A DNA stretch of 64,000 nucleotides from Coprococcus phoceensis (GTDB taxonomy: Bacteria; Bacillota; Clostridia; Lachnospirales; Lachnospiraceae), in NCBI RefSeq assembly GCF_900104635.1, contig NZ_FNWC01000007.1, positions 1,153,421 to 1,217,420 on the forward strand, in the 5' to 3' direction. This document shows positions 41,542 through 50,620 of this stretch, piece by piece. Position numbers and translations under genes: made by a program. Every line of letters starts with the position of its first letter. Position 1 is the stretch's first letter. The notes below the pieces were generated by a model. That model was not told the origin of the DNA. It saw nothing but the letters and a program-made list of their open reading frames with translations, and did no database searches.

Positions 41542-42003
41542 TTATATAAGAGCTACCGCCTGACAAAATTTCTCTACATTCTCTTTTTGATTCTGTATAT
41601 CTGATCCAATCGCATTATTCATCAATGAAATTTTCATTTTTGTTTTTCCAAAATGAAGTAAAACTACTTTCCTTCCCGGAAGAAGTCCACCTTTCACTTC
41701 TGCTTTTGTAATACTGCTTTTCGGAATAGATATGCTGTTTTTAATTTTGCTTACATTTACTGAGTCCACAATTACAAAATTGATATTATTTTCTGTCATA
41801 CCCAAATAGCAATAAGCATTACTTAAAGCACCTAAGGCCGCTGCTCCACTTCCAGCAATAAGTGATATCCCACCAATAGCTGCATATGTCTTCGCATCAG
41901 CCATAATAGTTCCCCATAATTTGCATTGATAAGTTTCTCCTTCAGCTAAAATTGCTCCTAACATTTCATTTTTGTCCTTTTCATTCATTGTCATCATAAA
42001 CAC
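41542..42003 (-). CDS. PH-like domain membrane-associated protein in the T7SS operon
   Basis: About 151-153 residues. A hydrophobic Gly/Ala-rich stretch (YAAIGGISLIAGSGAAALGAL) is followed by strands NFVIVDSVNVSKIKNSISIP, ITKAEVKGGLLPGRKVVLLHF, KMKISLMNNA, which resemble a bacterial PH domain. AGGAGG precedes; the ATG at 41997 has the best spacing, the GTG at 42003 is alternative. Function unknown; position suggests a part of the effector module inserted before essB. Confidence 0.6.
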   Translation of the reverse strand: MFMMTMNEKDKNEMLGAILAEGETYQCKLWGTIMADAKTYAAIGGISLIAGSGAAALGALSNAYCYLGMTENNINFVIVDSVNVSKIKNSISIPKSSITKAEVKGGLLPGRKVVLLHFGKTKMKISLMNNAIGSDIQNQKENVEKFCQAVALI

Positions 42004-42025
42004 AAACCTCCTATTTTAACATGTT

Positions 42026-42688
42026 CTATAAACCGCTTTCTTTCAAAAAGTCTTCTTTATTTATAACCCGTTTATAAAATTCTTGTTTTATTTCTTTTCT
42101 TAAAATTCTATTTTGAATTTTTCTCATATTATTAAAATCCAATGTAAACTCTTCAAAAATTTCTTGCAAAGAATTTATGATTTTTTCTGCTTCTTCAATA
42201 TCAATCATGGCAAATACAATATTTTCTCCATTTTTTGTTGCTATTGATAATTTTTCAAATGATGAATATAAAGATTTGCGTTCTTCTATCAAATCCAAAA
42301 CTAATTTTCTTGGTATATAAACTTCATCAGCATAAATCCATTTAGAGGAATAATATATTTCAATCTTTCCAGATTTCTTCTCGTCAATAACGACTTTTGA
42401 AAACGATTCATTATTAATTCGATTTTTCAATTCTCTGAAAGATAAATATTTTTTTACTACTGTCATACACCTAAAACTTTTAGGTATTAATAGTTTATAT
42501 AAAAGGTAAAGGAAACAAATAAGCACAACAATGAAAAAAAATGCGACTCTAAAATCTCTTTGTAATTTATCTGTTCCCATAATACTTTTTTGCAATGAGA
42601 TTGCGAAAATTATAGTACACATAAATATAATTATTGCTAATATAATTCTTTTAAATGTCCATATTCTTTTAATCATTTTCTTCTCCAA
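42026..42688 (-). CDS. membrane protein, candidate immunity to the glycine-rich LXG effector
   Basis: 220 residues with two N-terminal membrane helices (IILAIIIFMCTIIFAISL; VAFFFIVVLICFLYLLYKLL) and a cytosolic domain (FRCMTVVKKYLSFRELKNRI, YYSSKWIYADEVYIPRKLVL split), reminiscent of YcxB-like proteins. It overlaps the DUF4176 gene and follows an effector with a membrane-active tail. Immunity to pore-type toxins is usually provided by small membrane proteins; role inferred. Confidence 0.55.
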   Translation of the reverse strand: MEKKMIKRIWTFKRIILAIIIFMCTIIFAISLQKSIMGTDKLQRDFRVAFFFIVVLICFLYLLYKLLIPKSFRCMTVVKKYLSFRELKNRINNESFSKVVIDEKKSGKIEIYYSSKWIYADEVYIPRKLVLDLIEERKSLYSSFEKLSIATKNGENIVFAMIDIEEAEKIINSLQEIFEEFTLDFNNMRKIQNRILRKEIKQEFYKRVINKEDFLKESGL

Positions 42689-42929
42689 ACTTTTTAATAA
42701 ATTCTAAGTCTTCTTTATCGCTGTATCCTTCAAAAATAACCTCTTCAATATCGTCATCATTAAAAAGGAATGTATATTCCGCGCCTATATTTCCTTCTGG
42801 ATAAAGGCAGGCCACATAATCAAATAATTCACCTGTAGAAGCTAAAATTTGTTTTCTTCCATAAATCATAACTCTTTTTGTTCCATTTTTTAATAATACT
42901 ACGCTACCCAATGGTTTATATTTTTTCAT
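42669..42929 (-). CDS. DUF4176-family T7SS-associated protein
   Basis: 86 residues, KPLGSVVLLKNGTKRVMIYG, FDYVACLYPEGNIGAEY, FNDDDIEEVIFEGYSD. Paralogue of the protein at 32530-32844. 25 bp after the LXG effector gene, so likely its chaperone or accessory. Confidence 0.8.
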   Translation of the reverse strand: MKKYKPLGSVVLLKNGTKRVMIYGRKQILASTGELFDYVACLYPEGNIGAEYTFLFNDDDIEEVIFEGYSDKEDLEFIKKFGEEND

Positions 42930-42954
42930 TTTTTAATTCTCCTTTTTCATTTTT

Positions 42955-44412
42955 TTACCATGTACCTATTGCCTCACCTACTTTTGAGAAAAACCCACCA
43001 ACACAATCTTTTATATATTCTGCACCTTCTTCCACAAATTCGCTAGCCATTTCTTTTAAATCCTCTGTAACTATACTATCATAAACTTTAGCTCCTATAT
43101 ATCCTATCCCAAAACCAGCTACTGCACCAACTACTGTACCAACCACCGGAATCGGAATAGCCGTTCCAAGTGCTGCTCCAACTTTCGCACATCCTGCACT
43201 AACAGCCATACTCCCAATGCCTGCTACACCTTCTACAACTGCGTCAGATATATATTCACTAACTTCTGTTTCACCTTCTAAATAATTATCATACATTTCC
43301 TCCCCAATATTACTAACAACAGAAAGGTATCCCACTGCACGTCCTGCATTACCCAGTATGTCTTTTTCTTGAAATGTAAAAGTTTCCTTTAAAAATCCAG
43401 TTCCTTTTAGCGTTGGAAATCCATTTTCCCGCAAATTAGACGTAGTTTTTGATATTATTTTTGAAAAATTTCTTTCATTTTTCGGCAAAAATTGATTTAG
43501 ATGAGCATTAAAATACGCCGGACTATTAATTTTATATCTAGTGCCTTTAATATCTTTTAACACCTCAATATCCTTCCTCAAGCCAACTGTACCTTTTACA
43601 ATGATATAGTCACCCTCTCTTACTAAATCACATTTTGTTGCTAAAGCTTTAATCGTCGTCCACAGTGTACTAGATGTGTCAATATTCAGTGAACTCATTG
43701 TTAAAAGTTCTGTTATGATGCTTGGCGTTACATACTTATTTTCTATATTTTCTTTCCTTTCCTTCCATTCGTTTCTGATTACATTCCGCCATTTTTTATT
43801 AATTTTAGACACATCAAATTGACCAGTGCTTGCATTCCATGCAGTTTGAATAGACAAAAGACCTGATTCAACTGCTTCATACAAACCTTTGCTTTCCGAA
43901 TATAATGAATTTGTTTGTCCTTCAATTTGATACAACTTTTCAATTTTTCCTGTCAACTCATTAATTTTAAGTATGTTTGCCTGGATACAAGATTCATAAT
44001 ATGAAATAGAATTAAAATAATTAAAACTTTCTGTTCCTGATAAAATTGCATTATTCAAGCATAATTCTAAATTTTTAGTTATAGTTTCAAAACTATTATT
44101 TAAATTTTTAAGGCTTACTATTTGTGCATTTAACTCATCCTCATCTATATTTTCTTCTCCAATAGATACGCAAAGAGTTTCGCTATTTTGAATGACAATA
44201 TCGTTTGCACAAATTAATCCCTGAATAACAGTTTCATGATCATCCATATGTGCTTTCATACTATCCCAAGCTTCGCTTTTTAAATTTGGGTTTCCTGTAA
44301 AATGGCCAATTACCTCCAAGATACAAACTAAGTTTTCATTATCATCTTTCAAACTATCAGCGATAGATTTTACCTGTTTTTTTAAAGCTGATGGATAAAG
44401 TTTTAATCCCAT
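42955..44412 (-). CDS. LXG effector with glycine-rich membrane-active C-terminus
   Basis: 485 residues. The N-terminal ~220 residues are LXG-like (MGLKLYPSALKKQVKSIADS; LKNLNNSFETITKNLELCLN). A middle region of unknown function is followed, around residues 399-445, by VGAALGTAIPIPVVGTVVGA and AGFGIGYIGAKVYD, a dense G-x-x-x-G hydrophobic hairpin as in glycine-zipper or colicin-like pore toxins (e.g. TelE of Streptococcus gallolyticus). Membrane disruption of competitors is the likely activity (inference). Preceded by two small partner genes, followed by DUF4176 and a membrane protein. Confidence 0.75.
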   Translation of the reverse strand: MGLKLYPSALKKQVKSIADSLKDDNENLVCILEVIGHFTGNPNLKSEAWDSMKAHMDDHETVIQGLICANDIVIQNSETLCVSIGEENIDEDELNAQIVSLKNLNNSFETITKNLELCLNNAILSGTESFNYFNSISYYESCIQANILKINELTGKIEKLYQIEGQTNSLYSESKGLYEAVESGLLSIQTAWNASTGQFDVSKINKKWRNVIRNEWKERKENIENKYVTPSIITELLTMSSLNIDTSSTLWTTIKALATKCDLVREGDYIIVKGTVGLRKDIEVLKDIKGTRYKINSPAYFNAHLNQFLPKNERNFSKIISKTTSNLRENGFPTLKGTGFLKETFTFQEKDILGNAGRAVGYLSVVSNIGEEMYDNYLEGETEVSEYISDAVVEGVAGIGSMAVSAGCAKVGAALGTAIPIPVVGTVVGAVAGFGIGYIGAKVYDSIVTEDLKEMASEFVEEGAEYIKDCVGGFFSKVGEAIGTW

Positions 44413-44416
44413 ACTT

Positions 44417-44725
44417 TTACCACTCCTCGTTTTCCTGCTCTTTCTCTAGTTTTTTTAGATTACTTTTCAAATCACTTTCTATTTCTGAAAATTTTGAATC
44501 TTTAAATGTCTTTGCCTCCCATACCGATTGTTGAAGCTTAGAGATACTCTTGCAAAATTCTGTATCATGCTTAAATTGAAGAAACATATCTGAAAAAATA
44601 TTTTCTATTATTTTATCCTGATAATTGATTTCATCTTTACTTTCTTCTAATGTTCTTATCGCTTTTTTATAGTCGTCAATTTTATCCTGTAACTGTCTTT
44701 TTTCATTATCTTCCATATTAATCAC
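44417..44725 (-). CDS. small helical LXG partner (DUF3958-like)
   Basis: About 99-102 residues, one long helical hairpin (RQLQDKIDDYKKAIRTLEES; SISKLQQSVWEAKTFKDSKF). Content and position between a SACOL2603-type protein and an LXG effector match the Lap1/DUF3958 partners that assemble with LXG domains. Overlaps the upstream gene by 8 bp. Confidence 0.65.
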   Translation of the reverse strand: MINMEDNEKRQLQDKIDDYKKAIRTLEESKDEINYQDKIIENIFSDMFLQFKHDTEFCKSISKLQQSVWEAKTFKDSKFSEIESDLKSNLKKLEKEQENEEW

Positions 44726-45002
44726 CTAATAAACCAGCAGTTAATATATTAGCAATACTCTGATCCACTTGCTCAAATGTCTTACCTAAAGTTTTTATAT
44801 GTTGTGCATCTTGCTCTAACGCATATCTATAAGCTGATTTTTGAGTCTGGCTTGTTTCATATGCCGTAATAGAATTTCCTTTGGCAGTAATATTTGACTC
44901 TGTATCTTTTGATATTTCTTTCTCCTGTAAACTATTTGCACTTGCTGAAATTGTATCTGAACTGCTTGAAGCAACCTGCGTATTGCTTTGTATGTTATTC
45001 AT
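44718..45002 (-). CDS. WXG100-like partner of the TIGR04197/SACOL2603 type
   Basis: 94 residues, Ser/Thr/Asn-rich start (MNNIQSNTQVASSSSDTISA) and helical end (HIKTLGKTFEQVDQSIANIL), as in the family named type VII secretion effector SACOL2603. Presumably forms the export signal complex with the LXG domain two genes downstream. Confidence 0.75.
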   Translation of the reverse strand: MNNIQSNTQVASSSSDTISASANSLQEKEISKDTESNITAKGNSITAYETSQTQKSAYRYALEQDAQHIKTLGKTFEQVDQSIANILTAGLLGD

Positions 45003-45030
45003 ATCTCATTACCCCTTTCCATTTCTTATT

Positions 45031-45267
45031 TTATAATATTTGCAATATATCACCATAGAATATCCCAGCTTCTTCATAAGTAAATTCTTGCGGCACAAAC
45101 ATCCCTGTACGCATAGATCTTAATTTGACTTCATCACCAACAGCTATATTTATTTGACCTGCTTCCTTTAAAATCTGTAAGGTTTCACAAATCTTTTGTT
45201 CAGAATTGACCATAATATCTTTATTGATTTGATATTTAGTACTCGTAAGTGTAATTGTTAATTGCAT
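45031..45267 (-). CDS. yukD: YukD/EsaB ubiquitin-like T7SS protein
   Basis: 78 residues from the ATG at 45267 (MQLTITLTSTKYQINKDIMV), with LKEAGQINIAVGDEVKLRS and FYGDILQIL; beta-grasp, ubiquitin-like fold of YukD/EsaB. It overlaps the end of the EssA-like gene by 32 bp. Confidence 0.85.
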   Translation of the reverse strand: MQLTITLTSTKYQINKDIMVNSEQKICETLQILKEAGQINIAVGDEVKLRSMRTGMFVPQEFTYEEAGIFYGDILQIL

Positions 45268-45691
45268 CTTCACGTCTCCTTTTCCTTCTTTTGTCAAAAA
45301 TCAGGAAGAAAATAAAAAAGAAAAGTATGAGCATAATACCTGTTATGGCAATATTTACGCCCAACGCATTATCTTCTTTCTCAATTTCTTCTTTCTTTAC
45401 TTCTGAACCTGTATATAAAAACAGTTGATCCTGTATTCTTTCGTATTCATCTTTTCCACTTTCTAAATCTGTTTCAAACAACTTTTTTTCTATTTTCTGA
45501 TAGGCATCATATTCTTTTAAATGCACCTTTTCAATTTTCTCTTCATATTGATCTGTAAACAAATCTATTCCATAAGTATCCGTTAAGGAAGAATAGGTTT
45601 CATTCTTTTCCTGTAATACAGAGGTATCGAACTCAATGTTGCTATTAATATTTTTTTCAAGTGCTTTTCCTGTGTCATCCATTTTTCCCAT
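45236..45691 (-). CDS. EssA-like T7SS membrane protein
   Basis: 151 residues from the ATG at 45691 (GAGG nine bases upstream). Soluble helical part (MGKMDDTGKALEKNINSNIE; YGIDLFTDQYEEKIEKVHLK) and one C-terminal membrane helix IAITGIMLILFFFIFFLIF followed by a basic tail KRRKRRRED. Size, topology and position between WXG100 and YukD correspond to EssA, though identity is too low for me to be certain. Confidence 0.6.
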   Translation of the reverse strand: MGKMDDTGKALEKNINSNIEFDTSVLQEKNETYSSLTDTYGIDLFTDQYEEKIEKVHLKEYDAYQKIEKKLFETDLESGKDEYERIQDQLFLYTGSEVKKEEIEKEDNALGVNIAITGIMLILFFFIFFLIFDKRRKRRREDAINNYTYEY

Positions 45692-45712
45692 ACATACGTT
45701 CCTCATATTTTC

Positions 45713-45741
45713 AAAAAGCCGTCGGGAAAATCCCGACGGCT
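45713..45741 (-). terminator. intrinsic terminator directly after the WXG100 gene
   Basis: A perfect 11-bp stem (AGCCGTCGGGA / TCCCGACGGCT) with a 3-base loop, followed on the minus strand by five T residues. It lies 9 bp after the WXG100 stop and before the EssA-like gene. It should end most transcripts after esaA-WXG100 and let a minority read into the rest, so WXG100 is made in excess. Confidence 0.85.
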
Positions 45742-45749
45742 CTCTGCTA

Positions 45750-46052
45750 CTACATCGCTCCAATTTTCCCTGCGATTTCCTGGTCGATGCTCTGCATTGC
45801 TGCGGATACATCACGTAACTGCTGTGCAATTGATGTGATAAGATCTGATGTAGCTGTAAAACTTGGTTCTAAAGATTGGAACTGGTCATAAAATGCCTGG
45901 CTGCTGTGACCGGCCCATTCATCACATAAGGATGTTACCATGTTTCTCATCGTAGAAACCACTTGGTTGAACTCCTCACATCTGGTATTAAATTCTGCTG
46001 CCTTTGCCTCCATCTGTTCCGGGCTTAATTTAATGTTGTTTACATCTGCCAT
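45750..46052 (-). CDS. esxA: WXG100 secreted protein EsxA/YukE type
   Basis: 100 residues, helical hairpin with the WXG-position motif CDEWAGHSSQAFYDQF (Trp-Ala-Gly near residue 46) and LSPEQMEAKAAEFN at the start. C-terminal end DVSAAMQSIDQEIAGKIGAM. Structural, co-secreted T7SS substrate. Strong AAAGGAGG ribosome binding site and a terminator right after the stop codon. Confidence 0.93.
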   Translation of the reverse strand: MADVNNIKLSPEQMEAKAAEFNTRCEEFNQVVSTMRNMVTSLCDEWAGHSSQAFYDQFQSLEPSFTATSDLITSIAQQLRDVSAAMQSIDQEIAGKIGAM

Positions 46053-46107
46053 AATGTACCTCCTTTGAATGCTTCTCCTTTTTTTATATGCAATGCTGCC
46101 AAACAGC

Positions 46108-48504
46108 TTATTGCTCTGGTTTTTTATTTCTAAAGTATCTCAAAATCAAGAATATAATAAGTGCTGTTAAAAGTACTGCAAAAACAATATAAATGAAATA
46201 CGATGTTATATTACTTTCCTTTTCTGTATTCGCAGAAACTGCTTTTGCCGAAGATTCTTTTACTTCTTCTCCGCCCACTATCTTTTCCTTTTCTTTTGAA
46301 ACATCATTTAAAGCTACTGGCTTAGCGATAAATTGATAAGCCTGTGTATATTCCATACTTCCCAATCTTGTATATGGAAGCTTTGCTGAAAAGTCAGCTA
46401 ATATATTTTGATTTTCTTTACTGGTGGTTGTCTTGGTATTTTTTGCTGCACTCAAGCCGTCTTCCACCGCTTGATTTGAGGCGTCTTTTGCATCCTGAAT
46501 ACCTTTCTGAAGAGTATTGATATTTTCTTCTGTTGTAGTATAGACTTTATTTGCATAATCCACATAAGACATATTATTTTCTATCAAACTCTTCTGAAGC
46601 AGTCCGTTATTCTGTTTTATTCCATTTACATTTTCTGCAATATATTCATCTTGTACAGATGGTGCAAATGACTTCAGCTTTTCATTAAACTCGTGGATAT
46701 AGACTGATTCAGCCTCATATTTTTGTTGCAGGATACCATTGAAGTTTTCTTGGTTCTTCTGCATTGGATCTACATAAAAATCCTGGAATACATTTTTTAT
46801 TTCCTGCCCATTTGTTGTCTGCTCATTCCCAAGTTCTGTTTCAAAGGCTTTCACCTGCTTTCCATAATGCTCCAGTCTCTCTTGAATTGTAGTAGGTTGA
46901 TTTGTCCCTGGATCAATAATCATATTCCCTGCTTCATCATATCGATAATCTTTATATTCCTGCAATGCAGTCACCTCTCGCGGTACATTTTCAATCACGG
47001 AATTAATGTACTGCTGAAAAGCATTCAAATCACCATCAAACACAATTTCATGAGTTTTGTCAAGCGCCAAACTTCCATTTCCTGCGTCACTCACAAAAGC
47101 ACTTATAGAAGAATACCCAAGACTATTACACATAGCTATCATATTCGGATCTTGCTCACATTCCGCAAGTGCTGTCTGCACCGATTTTGCAGTTGTATAT
47201 ACTTTCGGAATTTCTATACCCAAATCAGGATCTTTCTCTATAATTTCAATAGTTTCCTGTTCATTTGCTGCCGTTGCAAGTTTACTGGTAATGGCACTCC
47301 ATAACTGCTTTGTCATATTTGCCTGTTGATTTTCTTCAGAGTTTGGAGCATCTGCAAGGGTTATAGATACTCTTGGTGAATCCGAAGTAGCGTAATGTAA
47401 TTCTAACCCCCCTTCACTTGTTTTTTCCAAAATCAATCCCGGATTTGCTGCTTCTATTTTATTTGCAAATTCATTTAATCGGTCAGTCAACTGCTTTGGT
47501 AATCCTTGATTATAAATCTCTATCGATTTCCCTAATTCACCTGCTATAATTTCCGGTTGCCGTTTCAAATCTTCAAGCATAGTATCAACTGTATTTCCTG
47601 GTTTTTTGTTCAAAACTTCGTCCAGTTTGTTATTTGCAGAATCAACTACGGAATTTCCATCTTCATCTTTAAACACATCTAACTGTTCCGTATATTCAGC
47701 TAAGGACGTAAGCTGTTCTGAAAGGCTTCCTCCTTCCGTCTGCATATCTTGCAGTTGTAATTGTGCCTCTTCTACACACTTTTTGTACTGTGAGTCAAGA
47801 TCTGTTGCTAAAGCAGTATTTTTTTCTACATAATCTTCTACATTTAATGGCTCTGTTGTATTTTCTTCTCTTTTTAACTCTGGAATTTCAACTAATTGTA
47901 CCAAATCATGCGACTGTATGCTCTCAATAGCATCTTTATCTTTTAAATCATTATTCATAACCGTAGTCGCACCATCTTGAGCCTTATGAAACTCAGAAAG
48001 AATATTGTTCAAATACATATAACTCAAACTATCATTCAAAGAATTCCCAAAGCTCATCACATCATATAACAAATGATACTGGGACTCTCCTGAAAAATTT
48101 TTATTTAAAGCATATTCAAGTTGAGCAGCTTGTGGTGTTGTATTAAGACTGACCACATTTTGTGAAAATCCGGCTGGTATGATTATGTAAGCACCATATT
48201 TTCCGTTTGTTAATCCTGTTCTTGCTTCCTCTAATGATGAATATTCAAACGAAGAACTGGGAAATTGAACAATCTTATCTGCATAATTTATCTTTTCCTC
48301 TGCTGATGTTGTCCCTTCATCAAGATTGACTACCGCAATTTTTCTTGATTCCTGTTTTGTGTTTTCTGTTTCAGCAACTGGGGCAACTACTTGTTTTACA
48401 TCAGGTCCTTTTTGATTTGTTTGTCCAAGGAAATATCCCAAAGTTCCTACGAGCCCGATACATCCAACAGCAAGCAGAACTGCAACGACTTTTTTATATT
48501 TCAT
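46108..48504 (-). CDS. esaA: T7SS membrane protein EsaA/YueB
   Basis: 798 residues. N-terminal membrane helix (KVVAVLLAVGCIGLVGTLGY), a large extracytoplasmic coiled region with IAVVNLDEGTTSAEEKINYA (the Pip/YhgE-like start motif), and one C-terminal helix (FIYIVFAVLLTALIIFLILR). EsaA/YueB proteins in Bacillus and Staphylococcus have five C-terminal helices, so this is a short-ended form. First gene of the locus, AAGGAGGGG ribosome binding site. Confidence 0.85.
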   Translation of the reverse strand: MKYKKVVAVLLAVGCIGLVGTLGYFLGQTNQKGPDVKQVVAPVAETENTKQESRKIAVVNLDEGTTSAEEKINYADKIVQFPSSSFEYSSLEEARTGLTNGKYGAYIIIPAGFSQNVVSLNTTPQAAQLEYALNKNFSGESQYHLLYDVMSFGNSLNDSLSYMYLNNILSEFHKAQDGATTVMNNDLKDKDAIESIQSHDLVQLVEIPELKREENTTEPLNVEDYVEKNTALATDLDSQYKKCVEEAQLQLQDMQTEGGSLSEQLTSLAEYTEQLDVFKDEDGNSVVDSANNKLDEVLNKKPGNTVDTMLEDLKRQPEIIAGELGKSIEIYNQGLPKQLTDRLNEFANKIEAANPGLILEKTSEGGLELHYATSDSPRVSITLADAPNSEENQQANMTKQLWSAITSKLATAANEQETIEIIEKDPDLGIEIPKVYTTAKSVQTALAECEQDPNMIAMCNSLGYSSISAFVSDAGNGSLALDKTHEIVFDGDLNAFQQYINSVIENVPREVTALQEYKDYRYDEAGNMIIDPGTNQPTTIQERLEHYGKQVKAFETELGNEQTTNGQEIKNVFQDFYVDPMQKNQENFNGILQQKYEAESVYIHEFNEKLKSFAPSVQDEYIAENVNGIKQNNGLLQKSLIENNMSYVDYANKVYTTTEENINTLQKGIQDAKDASNQAVEDGLSAAKNTKTTTSKENQNILADFSAKLPYTRLGSMEYTQAYQFIAKPVALNDVSKEKEKIVGGEEVKESSAKAVSANTEKESNITSYFIYIVFAVLLTALIIFLILRYFRNKKPEQ

Positions 48505-49045
48505 TACAAATCATTCCCCTCCTTATCTTTGGAATTACATTTCAAATGCTTTTAATACATTTTTCATTTAGCCCATTTTACCATAATCTTCCATTTCTCA
48601 CAATATTTTTTTGACAGAATGGATATTTTTTTCACAATAAAGGAAGGAATTCATTTACTTTTCTAGAAAACTGCACATCATCAAAAAAACTTAGTGATAA
48701 AATGGTTCTGCTCACATCCTGTCTATTTTGATTCATCGTTTTAATCTTTATAATTATCCGAAATAATTCTAATTGTTGGTAAAGTCAGTCCTGTTTTTGT
48801 TACTGCGTAAATACAACTACTTATTTTTTTAATGCCTCGATATCCAAAAAACTCCAGATATTCTTCATGTGATATTCCTTGAAAATCAAATTTTCTTGTA
48901 TCAATTTCAAGTAAATTTTATATCTAATTTTCGATTATCCGCATAAACACTATACCTTTAAGCATTTTGAAATATAGAAAACCATTCATTTTACCACGAA
49001 TTTACCACGATTGAATGAGCCTTGATATGACACAAAAAATAACAT
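48505..49045. other. intergenic, left edge of the composite mobile region
   Basis: Holds the esaA promoter region (not resolved) and AT-rich DNA with coding-like scraps on the minus strand (KFDFQGISHEEYLEFLDIEA near 48820-48890) broken by stops. The doubled ACCACGAATTTACCACG near 48997-49013 resembles sequences found at the 3' ends of integrase genes in Firmicutes elements. No supported gene. Confidence 0.35.
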
Positions 49046-49087
49046 GGGAGATAGCACAAACGTCTGTGTATCTCCCGTTTTTTTCAT
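49046..49087 (+). terminator. intrinsic terminator
   Basis: GGGAGATA ... TATCTCCC with a 15-base loop followed by GTTTTTTT on the plus strand. It probably terminates a lost plus-strand gene or acts in the reverse direction for the degraded Tn916-like genes. Confidence 0.7.
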
Positions 49088-49096
49088 GTAATATGA

Positions 49097-49336
49097 TTAC
49101 TTCACTCTGATTTCATATTTCAAGATTGCTTTCATCATTTCTGTATGAATTTGACCTTTTAATTCTTCATCAACCTGCATAGTGATTTTACCACTTTCAG
49201 AGTGGTAAAACGGACGCAAGCATAATTTACAGATATAAGCGTCATAAAACTTCAAAATCTCTCTTATGGCAGTTTCATTTCCAGCAGACGCTTGACATAT
49301 TACTTTTTATGTAGGGTAGTCGTATTCTTTTTTCAT
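49097..49336 (-). pseudogene. Tn916 Orf8-like helix-turn-helix gene with an early TAA
   Basis: One 80-codon frame reading MKKEYDYPT, TAA, KVICQASAGNETAIREILKF, YDAYICKLCLRPFY, then LKGQIHTEMMKAILKYEIRV, stop. The start MKKEYDYPT and the body are those of the small HTH_16 protein next to the sigma factor in Tn916-like elements. Only codon 10 is a nonsense codon. It follows the sigma-like gene with 5 bp between. Confidence 0.75.
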
Positions 49337-49340
49337 TGGT

Positions 49341-49760
49341 TCAATTCCTTTCTTTCAATACTGTTTTTAATTTCTTCAATCCGTTACTTCTTCTGCGATA
49401 AATAGCAGAACGTGATACATGATATAATTCTGCTATTTCTTGGTCGCTCATGCTTTGAAAATAGCGTAATAGAATTACATCACGCTCTTTACTCGATAAC
49501 TTATATAAAGCAACAGCAAGTTTCTCATTTGATATTTGAATTGTGAAATTCAAGACTTCAAAAGAAATGTAATCACAAGAATATTTATCCTTAGTTACAC
49601 ATTCAAGATTTTTCGTATCTGATAATTCACAGAATAAAACTTCACATTTGGAATGTCTTGCAAACTGTCTGTTTCTACTTTTTACTGTGCATTTAATAAC
49701 AGTCATCATCAAAGCATTAAACTGTATTCTAACGATATGCTCGAAAGAAGATGTGTTCAT
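49341..49760 (-). CDS. Tn916 Orf7-like sigma-70-family regulator
   Basis: 139 residues from the ATG at 49760 behind GGAGGTGAGA; the longer frame to 49856 is not supported. Region 4-type helix-turn-helix at the C-terminus (KLSSKERDVILLRYFQSMSD, QEIAELYHVSRSAIYRRRSN). In Tn916 this gene and its neighbour activate excision and transfer functions. Here the neighbour is broken and no conjugation genes are seen, so it is an isolated remnant. Confidence 0.8.
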   Translation of the reverse strand: MNTSSFEHIVRIQFNALMMTVIKCTVKSRNRQFARHSKCEVLFCELSDTKNLECVTKDKYSCDYISFEVLNFTIQISNEKLAVALYKLSSKERDVILLRYFQSMSDQEIAELYHVSRSAIYRRRSNGLKKLKTVLKERN

Positions 49761-49994
49761 AATCTCACCTCCTTTCCGCATATGCTGAAATATATAAACG
49801 GAAATACCGCCTATACCTTTTAGAAATACGAAAAAGTGAGCATTAAAAAAGCCCATACAAAATAACCTATTGTACGAGCATTAACATTGCAAAAATATTC
49901 AGTTTTTAATAAAATCCTATTAGGTTTTGATTGACCATATAGAATTATGCTTAAAATGTTCCATAACACAAGTCCCCCCTTATAGCATTTTTCT

Positions 49995-50603
49995 TTATTT
50001 AACACAATAACGTAAAATCGTTTTTAACTTGCTTTTTAGAACACGATTAGCATTATTCAAGTAAATCTCTCTATGATAATTCGTTGAACGCACTAAACCA
50101 TTTTCTTTGGCAAGCAAGTCCATCTTTTGAAAAGATATAGGTTCATCATCATATGCACCTATATGTAGAACTTCTATACTTTTTGCGTCCTGCATTGTGT
50201 CGAAAAATATTTGTTCATATAGACTATTCGGCTTTTTGATTTTCACTCGTTCTAATGCGTCAAAAACTATGTCTTTTGTAATAACATCAGGTTGACGTAT
50301 CATAATTGTGTATTCTAACTGGTTCTTATCTAACTGTTGGGTATCTCCTATATCTTTCCAAATAGCCTCTAATGGATATACGGTATAATCGCTAATCTCA
50401 TTGGTAGAAATAGTATTTTTATACATCATTTTGATGCCATAAGCCAATGAATATAAAGCGGATACTTTATCCGAAAATTCTTTGTCGTTTGGGTTTCCCT
50501 CTCCTTTAATCATAATAAATTGTTGCATAGGAATATCTACTATGCGTGGGGATTGTTTCACTCCGTATAAATTCTTTTCGTGTTTTTTCCATTCATGTTT
50601 CAT
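49995..50603 (-). CDS. GyrI-like small-molecule-binding domain protein
   Basis: 202 residues: KHEKNLYGVKQSPRIVDIPM, FIMIKGEGNPNDKEFSDKVS, ALYSLAYGIKMMYK match the start of GyrI-like proteins (SBM/BmrR ligand-binding fold) that are stand-alone here, without a DNA-binding domain. Probably binds or hydrolyses small hydrophobic compounds. GAAACGA precedes the ATG; weak ribosome binding site (AAGGAGAAACG). Confidence 0.8.
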   Translation of the reverse strand: MKHEWKKHEKNLYGVKQSPRIVDIPMQQFIMIKGEGNPNDKEFSDKVSALYSLAYGIKMMYKNTISTNEISDYTVYPLEAIWKDIGDTQQLDKNQLEYTIMIRQPDVITKDIVFDALERVKIKKPNSLYEQIFFDTMQDAKSIEVLHIGAYDDEPISFQKMDLLAKENGLVRSTNYHREIYLNNANRVLKSKLKTILRYCVK

Positions 50604-50620
50604 ATTCGTTTCTCCTTATC

